The notes under the pieces: generated by a model
Told to the model about the DNA's origin: nothing
The model's database searches: none
Seen by the model: the letters and a program-made list of their open reading frames with translations, nothing else
Program-made: the position numbers and the translations under genes
Assembly (NCBI GenBank): GCA_022013235.1
Contig: JAKLQR010000076.1
Coordinates: 1 to 11,351, forward strand
Direction: 5' to 3'
Source: Thermodesulfovibrionales bacterium
Lineage (GTDB): Bacteria; Nitrospirota; Thermodesulfovibrionia; Thermodesulfovibrionales; SM23-35
Length of the DNA: 11,351 bases
Shown here: in pieces, positions 6,864 to 11,351 of the stretch
How the letters are laid out: each line of letters starts with the position of its first letter
Position numbering within the stretch: the first letter of the stretch is position 1

Positions 6864-9168
6864 AATCAGTTTTGGCTTTTACAGGGACCTCAACGGTAAA
6901 TGTCGTTCCCTGGTTGACTGCGCTCTGAACGAGAATATTACCACCCAGTTTCCGTATAATACCATAGGAAATCGACAAACCAAGCCCAGTCCCTCTTCCC
7001 TTCTCCTTGGTTGTATAGAACGGTTCAAAAATGTGCTTAAATATATGTTCTGGAATGCCGTGTCCGTTATCCTGAATCGATACGGTTATAGTTTCTTCAT
7101 CCTTTACCTCTGATATAACTTTTATGAGCCCCCCCTTATCAACAGCATCCACAGCATTATTCAGGATATTGAGAAAAACCTGCTGAAGCTGTCCTTTATC
7201 AGAAATGATTGCGGGGATGTCTTCCCGCAGTTTCAACTCTAAACGGATATTTTTATACAAGATCTCCTTTTCAACAAATTCCATTACCTCTTTTATCGTA
7301 TCGTTCAGATCAATCGTATTATATGATACATCTACCCGCCTTGAAAACCCCAGGAGGCGGTGGGTGATAGTCCGGCAACGATTCACCCCTTCAAAAATCC
7401 CCTGGATCAAACCGATAAATTTTTCCTTGTCGTGTTCAAGGTCCCCGGAGAACTCCAGAAAATCCTTGATCAGGCCGGCCTTTTCATTAATAATTGCGAG
7501 TGGGTTATTGATCTCGTGTGCAATACCGGCGGCGAGTCGGCCGATGGCTTCCATTTTATGGGCCTGAAGGAGCAGCTGTTCCGACTCCCGAAGCGCTTTT
7601 TCGGCTCTTTTCCGTTCAGTAATATCACGGAAACTCCATACCCGCCCTATGATGGTATCACCAATCCTCTGCGGGTGAGAGTAGTACTCGAAAAACCTGT
7701 CATCCGAAAACTCCAGGACATCGGATGCTTCTTTTTCATTCTGGGCATACAATTCCCGGACCCGTTGCAGGAAATTGTCAGGGTCTCTTAACTGCCCATG
7801 GATATGCGTTAAGATATGATCGAAATCATTCTCCTCTGTCAAGGACTGCAGGATATTCCACATATGGAGAAATTTCTGGTTGAAGCTCACTATTTTCCCG
7901 TTCATGTCTACTACAAGAATACCGTCGGCAGTTGATTCAAGGGTAGTACTGAGCAGGGAAAGCGCATCCCTGAGTTTTTCCTCTGCTTTTTTACGCATAG
8001 TGATATTCCGGTTACTCGCCCGCACCCCAAGAAAATTTCCTCCGGCATCAATTACCGGCTGACAGACATGCTCAATCCAGCATGCTGTCCCGTCCTTTCT
8101 GGTGATTCGGAATGTAATATCATGCAGGTCCGTCTCTTTGAGCGCTTCATGGTGATGGCTGGCCCAGATTCCTTTGTCTTCCGGATAAATAACTTCGTCG
8201 AGAAGTCGGGGGTTTTCAAGAAACTCCGATGCTTTATAACCGGTAATCCTTTCAGCTGCAGGGGACACATAGCGCAACGTTTTATCAGGTGCTTCCCAAT
8301 ACTCCCAGTCATGGGTAAAATCTGCAATGGTACGATAGCGCAGCTCTGCCTCTCTGAGATTTTCTTCAGCTCTTTTCCGTTCTGCTATTTCATACCACAG
8401 TCTTTCATTAATGACCCTCAGTTCAGAAGTCCGTTCCCTCACACGTTTTTCAAGATCATCATATGCCTGCAGCAACTCTGTTTCTGCCTGTTTTCTTTTT
8501 GTAATCTCGTTCGAAATGCTTTCGATTGTTTCATTCGTGACTCTTTTTAAGGATTCCAGGAGTTCAACCTGGGATTCTCCGAATACGCGGGCGCTCAAAT
8601 CACCCTTTGATACTTTATGCAATATATCAAAATGCTCTGCGAGAACAATGGCAAACTCGTGAGACTGATCCACGATCTCGCCGATCTCCCTGGCAGTAAG
8701 ATTCACAATATGCTTGAGTTTGTTTATCAATTCAATGGTGGATTCTTCCGGTATCCTCACCGTGGGGTCTCCTGAGGAGATTTTCTTGAGTGCCTCGAAT
8801 ACTTCTGAGAGGCTCAGCGCCAGTTCCATGCTCATCTCTTCAAGTTCTTTGTCGCGGGACTGCACTATTTCCTTGTATGCACTGAACTGCTCGTCTATCG
8901 TGTCCAGGGTCTTGGTCATTGCGTTCAGGTCAATATTCTCATGGAAAACCCTGCAATGGGTGCAGAGTTCCATCTTCTCGATGAATTCACCCTGTATCGC
9001 GCTCCGGCAGTAGGTTCCTGAAAATAACCAGCACCTGGTGTTCCTCGACTTATATGCAGGGCATGCCTGCTCATTACAGTCGAAAACTTCCCAGCATTTG
9101 ACCTTCTTTCGCGAGCTCCTTTGAGGAGTTTTCTTTTCCGGGACTTTCTTCTTCTGTTTTTCTTTCAT
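6862..9168 (-). CDS. Soluble two-CW / HAMP-like / PAS-PAS sensor histidine kinase
   Basis: A 768-residue kinase with no membrane segment. After a lysine-rich tail it carries a cysteine-rich two-CW-type module (Cys25-Trp26, Cys31, Cys36, Cys46-Trp47, Cys54, Cys69, Cys72) that probably holds a metal or redox centre. Two HAMP-like repeats follow (about 120-163 and 172-218; paired SSGDPTVRIPEES and SKGDLSARVFGES), then a coiled coil (220-275), two PAS domains (about 276-395 with a PAC end, and 402-520), HisKA (about 535-612, His551 in HEINNP) and HATPase (N-box 661-675, DNGHG 700-704, GTGLGL 726-731). It is therefore a complete cytoplasmic sensor, plausibly of redox or metabolite state. From HisKA onward it is very similar to the kinase at 2646. 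The start is ATG 9168; no clear Shine-Dalgarno precedes it, but the next Met (66) would cut the cysteine module. The receiver gene downstream is coupled. Confidence 0.93.
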   Translation of the reverse strand: MKEKQKKKVPEKKTPQRSSRKKVKCWEVFDCNEQACPAYKSRNTRCWLFSGTYCRSAIQGEFIEKMELCTHCRVFHENIDLNAMTKTLDTIDEQFSAYKEIVQSRDKELEEMSMELALSLSEVFEALKKISSGDPTVRIPEESTIELINKLKHIVNLTAREIGEIVDQSHEFAIVLAEHFDILHKVSKGDLSARVFGESQVELLESLKRVTNETIESISNEITKRKQAETELLQAYDDLEKRVRERTSELRVINERLWYEIAERKRAEENLREAELRYRTIADFTHDWEYWEAPDKTLRYVSPAAERITGYKASEFLENPRLLDEVIYPEDKGIWASHHHEALKETDLHDITFRITRKDGTACWIEHVCQPVIDAGGNFLGVRASNRNITMRKKAEEKLRDALSLLSTTLESTADGILVVDMNGKIVSFNQKFLHMWNILQSLTEENDFDHILTHIHGQLRDPDNFLQRVRELYAQNEKEASDVLEFSDDRFFEYYSHPQRIGDTIIGRVWSFRDITERKRAEKALRESEQLLLQAHKMEAIGRLAAGIAHEINNPLAIINEKAGLIKDFLEFSGDLEHDKEKFIGLIQGIFEGVNRCRTITHRLLGFSRRVDVSYNTIDLNDTIKEVMEFVEKEILYKNIRLELKLREDIPAIISDKGQLQQVFLNILNNAVDAVDKGGLIKVISEVKDEETITVSIQDNGHGIPEHIFKHIFEPFYTTKEKGRGTGLGLSISYGIIRKLGGNILVQSAVNQGTTFTVEVPVKAKTD

Positions 9169-9347
9169 AGAGTTATAAATAAAATTCGTTGAGTATTGGT
9201 AACATCGTCATATTCTCTCATTTTATTCATTGTGGGGAGGAGAAAGCAATTGAAGTTTTTCGCAACATGGAAGGGAATTCCCTTCTGCACAAACATTCCT
9301 CAGCATCATTGTTATCCCTGCAGAGGTGATTTTTACCGGATACACTA

Positions 9348-9368
9348 CCCCTCTTTGTCAAAGAGGGG
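9348..9368. repeat. Palindrome, 10-bp perfect arms around one base
   Basis: CCCCTCTTTG (9348-9357) and CAAAGAGGGG (9359-9368) are perfect complements with a single-base centre. It is followed by GAGCGGGGAGATTTT, so read backwards it resembles the element at 9414-9450. The pair therefore looks like two inverted copies of one palindromic family about 45 bp apart. Confidence 0.75.
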
Positions 9369-9413
9369 AGCGGGGAGATTTTATGAACAAAAAGCAGCAT
9401 TATCTTTCCTTAA

Positions 9414-9450
9414 AAATCCCCCTCCTTCCCACTTTGCCAAAGGGGGATTT
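9414..9450. repeat. Palindrome, 10-bp perfect arms with internal hairpin
   Basis: AAATCCCCCT (9414-9423) pairs with AGGGGGATTT (9441-9450) across a 17-nt loop; inside it CTTTG (9432-9436) can pair with CAAAG (9438-9442) as an alternative fold. The CTTTG-x-CAAAG core is shared with 9348-9368. It lies about 45 bp past the stop of the minus-strand fusion gene and could act as a transcript-end hairpin for it, but it lacks a clear T-run on that strand and looks more like a dispersed REP-type element. Confidence 0.7.
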
Positions 9451-9494
9451 ACTACAATGAGAACAGATTCCGCTATGAATAATCTTGATTAGGG

Positions 9495-10721
9495 CTAGGC
9501 ATTCTCCCTATTTTGCCTTATTTTCTCATTGGCTTTATTAATGGTCTCGCTGAGCAGATTCACATCCACCGGTTTTTCGAGATACGCAAAAGCCCCCAGG
9601 TCCATACACAACTTTTTGTCTGCCTCCGAACCATGTCCGGTGAGGATAATGACTTCGATATTCGGGCTTGTCTGTTTTACCCGTTTCAGGACCTCAAGGC
9701 CGTCAATCCCCGGCATTTTCAGGTCCAGAATCATAACATCGGGTTCTTCTTCCTTGATTAAATCGAGGGCGCTTTCACCGTCATAGGCGACAACAGAACC
9801 TATCTCCCGCAGACGTAATCTGTCGGACAACGTCTGCACAAACTTTCTCTCATCATCAACGAGGAGCAGTTTAGAAGGAGTTTCAAGGTCGTACTTTCTG
9901 TACACATCAGCCTGATAGAATTTTTTGCCGACTTTTGTTGAAACTGACTTTACCCCGGGGACCTTGACAGCTACTGCCCGGAGTTCTTCCTCAAGACGCT
10001 GCAACATCAGCACATGTTTATTGATCGTGAGAGTGACTGCACCCGCATCCGCCTCTGCGGCAATAAAATGTCCTTCTTTCGCCAACGCGGCTCCGACCCT
10101 CGCTGCCAGGAGAAAATCTTCGATTGATTGTTCACTGGCCGGTGAAGCTTTCAGGATATCTTTGTCTAACGTCTTTCCTACTAAACCTGCTATCTCCGTG
10201 GACGACATCTTATCGGAGGGCAATACCATGTCGTAAATCGAGGCATCCCAGGGATCGTCTTTCTCCAGAACGCTTTGCGTCCAGAGCATTCTTTCTGCAT
10301 CTCCCTTATGGATAAGTTTTATCGCTTCACTTTCGGACATTCCTGAAGAAGACGCTACGGAAACCCTGTGCTTCATATCTGCGATGAGACAAATTCTCAG
10401 GGCATGCCTGATTGCTGCCGGCACCAGGATGCTCGTAAACCCTGCAAGAAGAATTTTGTCCTTGTATTCGGCGAATATTTCTGCAGTGGCAAGTTTAAGA
10501 TATGCAATGGAACGTTCTTTTTCATGGGTCAACTGATTAAAAACAGACGTCTTTGTTGAAAAAGCCCTGGTTATTTTGCTCTCAGAAAGGTTCGACAGGC
10601 CGGCCGCTTTTGCAACGATATCAGCGTCAGTCAGATGCCTGTAGCTTATTTGCTTGAGAATTTCCTTTATTGCGGTTTCTTCATTGCAGTAGTTCCCTGA
10701 GAATACTGTAATTATTGACAT
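9495..10721 (-). CDS. Cytidylate-kinase-like / BON-like / receiver fusion protein
   Basis: A 408-residue three-part protein. Residues 1-190 match the cytidylate-kinase-like (Cytidylate_kin2) fold: MSIITVFSG opening, then HALRICLIADMKHRV (106-120), SESEAIKLI (129-137) and DPWDASIYDMVL (156-167). The Walker A lysine is absent, since the loop reads SGNYCNEETA (8-17), so phosphoryl transfer from ATP is doubtful. Residues about 198-270 resemble a BON domain (AGAVTLTI, VKVPGVKSV). Residues 284-402 form an intact receiver (Asp289-Asp290, phosphoacceptor Asp333, Thr361, Lys383). It could be a phosphorylation-controlled nucleotide-binding or scaffold protein; this is inference. The start is ATG 10719-10721 behind GGAGGGA (10727-10733). 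The frame stays open upstream to 10817, but that stretch overlaps the transporter gene. It lies 19 bp after the SulP stop, so the two are cotranscribed. Confidence 0.88.
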   Translation of the reverse strand: MSIITVFSGNYCNEETAIKEILKQISYRHLTDADIVAKAAGLSNLSESKITRAFSTKTSVFNQLTHEKERSIAYLKLATAEIFAEYKDKILLAGFTSILVPAAIRHALRICLIADMKHRVSVASSSGMSESEAIKLIHKGDAERMLWTQSVLEKDDPWDASIYDMVLPSDKMSSTEIAGLVGKTLDKDILKASPASEQSIEDFLLAARVGAALAKEGHFIAAEADAGAVTLTINKHVLMLQRLEEELRAVAVKVPGVKSVSTKVGKKFYQADVYRKYDLETPSKLLLVDDERKFVQTLSDRLRLREIGSVVAYDGESALDLIKEEEPDVMILDLKMPGIDGLEVLKRVKQTSPNIEVIILTGHGSEADKKLCMDLGAFAYLEKPVDVNLLSETINKANEKIRQNRENA

Positions 10722-10726
10722 TTTGC

Positions 10727-10733
10727 TCCCTCC
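10727..10733 (-). promoter_or_regulatory. Ribosome binding site deciding the start of the fusion gene
   Basis: GGAGGGA on the minus strand, five bases before ATG 10719-10721. It decides in favour of this start over the longer frame beginning at 10817, which would overlap the transporter gene by 77 bases. Confidence 0.8.
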
Positions 10734-10740
10734 ATGAAAT

Positions 10741-11351
10741 TTAAGTCTCCTGCCTGCATACAGCCATAAGAGGACATTGCTGCTCAGTCGTTTCCCGATG
10801 GGCAACAGAGTAAACACTGCTTATTGCTTGGTCAAGGGTTGGATGGACATGGTCCTGTCCGATCTTTTCCAGCAGATGGGTCCGTCTGAGAACTTTCAGG
10901 ACTGCTTCATTCACTTCGGCCAGGGATATATCCAGCCCCGCGCTTCTGACCCGGTCCACAAGCAGCGACAAGGTTTCCTCGCCCGAGGCATCCATCTCGT
11001 TCATGCCATTTGCCACAAGGACAATATGCTTTAATTTCTTCTTTGTCTGTATTATCCCTCTGATGCTGTCTTCAAGATAACTTGCGTTCGCAAAGAACAG
11101 CGGCCCTTCGAACCTCATCACCGCGATATGCTCGCATTCCTGCAGGCCGTGGGTATCTATGCAGCGAAGCGATTTGTCTTCATGTCTTGACAACATGGAT
11201 ATTTTCGTCTTCATGCTCTTATATAAGAATACCGAAAGAGAGAGCGCAACGCCAATCATGATGCCCTTGTCAAGGTGAGGCGCAAAGGCTAAGGTGGCGG
11301 CAAATGATATAACGGAGATTATCCCGTCGTACTTCTGCGCCTTCCAGGCAT
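10741..11351 (-). CDS. SulP-family anion transporter, C-terminal part with STAS domain (partial)
   Basis: The frame runs in from the right edge; 202 residues are visible. The first 45 (from AWKAQKYDGIIS) hold the last membrane segments in typical SulP form (FAPHLDKGIMIGVALSLSVFLY). A STAS domain follows at visible residues about 65-180: IAVMRFEGPLFFANASYLED, then a strand-loop with MNEMDASG, where the DAS serine position corresponds to the phosphorylated serine of anti-sigma antagonists. SulP proteins carry sulfate, bicarbonate or related anions, and the STAS domain controls folding and activity. A 20-residue tail with two cysteines ends the protein at TAA 10741-10743. The ATG at 11259 is internal, not the start. 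The receiver fusion starts 19 bp downstream, suggesting a transporter-plus-signalling operon. Substrate is not visible; sulfate is the leading guess. Confidence 0.9.
   Translation of the reverse strand, partial: AWKAQKYDGIISVISFAATLAFAPHLDKGIMIGVALSLSVFLYKSMKTKISMLSRHEDKSLRCIDTHGLQECEHIAVMRFEGPLFFANASYLEDSIRGIIQTKKKLKHIVLVANGMNEMDASGEETLSLLVDRVRSAGLDISLAEVNEAVLKVLRRTHLLEKIGQDHVHPTLDQAISSVYSVAHRETTEQQCPLMAVCRQET

Larger units (their letters stand above)
9169..9494. other. 326-bp intergenic region with palindromic repeats, upstream of the two-CW kinase
   Basis: No convincing gene lies here; an open plus-strand frame (9196-9492) runs through the repeats and has no family-like features. The region lies downstream of the 9495 fusion gene and upstream of the kinase start at 9168, so it should hold the kinase promoter, but I see no good -35/-10 pair. 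The TATAAC next to the start codon is too close unless the message is nearly leaderless. Its right half holds two GC-rich palindromes listed separately. Confidence 0.6.

Noticed and set aside
8068..8550. 160-codon plus-strand frame opposite the PAS kinase
   Set aside because: It is antisense to conserved PAS and coiled-coil coding sequence; a shadow of the real gene.
9196..9492. 98-codon plus-strand reading frame in the intergenic region
   Set aside because: It runs through both palindromes, has no good ribosome site and its translation shows no family-like pattern; the repeats themselves explain the open frame.
10722..10817. Longer N-terminus for the cytidylate-kinase-like fusion
   Set aside because: It would overlap the transporter gene, and a strong Shine-Dalgarno sits directly before ATG 10719-10721, where the family-like MSIITVFSG opening begins.
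11257..11259. ATG at 11259 as start of a stand-alone STAS protein
   Set aside because: The frame continues upstream to the window edge with typical SulP membrane sequence (DGIISVISFAATLAFAPHLDKG), so this Met is internal.

Overview
The window reads as one signal-transduction neighbourhood set between two anion transporters. Its GC content is moderate, its Shine-Dalgarno sites are strong, and it carries a two-CW sensor kinase, a CBS/DASS transporter pair and GC-rich intergenic palindromes. Together these suggest an anaerobic environmental bacterium of the Nitrospirota or Desulfobacterota type. That assignment is inferred from gene content, not from a marker gene.

Left part, plus strand: a CBS-domain protein (open at the left edge) is translationally coupled to a DASS/SLC13-family transporter. 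A short region follows with a perfect palindrome, a 7-bp tandem repeat and a broken secreted-protein gene (2172-2606). Next comes a run of signalling genes: a membrane histidine kinase with an extracytoplasmic Cache-like domain (2646-4379), a single-domain receiver (4392-4769), a small kinase-like protein that keeps the histidine box but has lost its ATP-binding motifs (4788-5459), and two more single-domain receivers (5539-5928, 6008-6448).

Right part, minus strand, reading right to left: the C-terminal end of a SulP-family anion transporter with its STAS domain (open at the right edge); a fusion of a cytidylate-kinase-like domain, a BON-like region and a receiver (9495-10721); a 326-bp intergenic region holding two more palindromes; a soluble two-CW/HAMP-like/PAS/PAS histidine kinase (6862-9168); and its coupled single-domain receiver (6470-6850). 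The two arms converge with only 21 bp between their stop codons.

Working together: the two complete kinases have nearly identical histidine boxes, and each is followed by a nearly identical receiver, so they look like a duplicated kinase/receiver module in inverted orientation. Five receivers are present and none has a DNA-binding or enzymatic output domain on its C-terminal side. With a kinase-like protein that may act as a phosphotransferase, this suggests a phosphorelay or protein-protein switch rather than a set of classical transcription regulators. The flanking DASS and SulP transporters, each with a small regulatory domain (CBS, STAS), suggest control of uptake of an anion such as sulfate. 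The substrate and the wiring are inferences.
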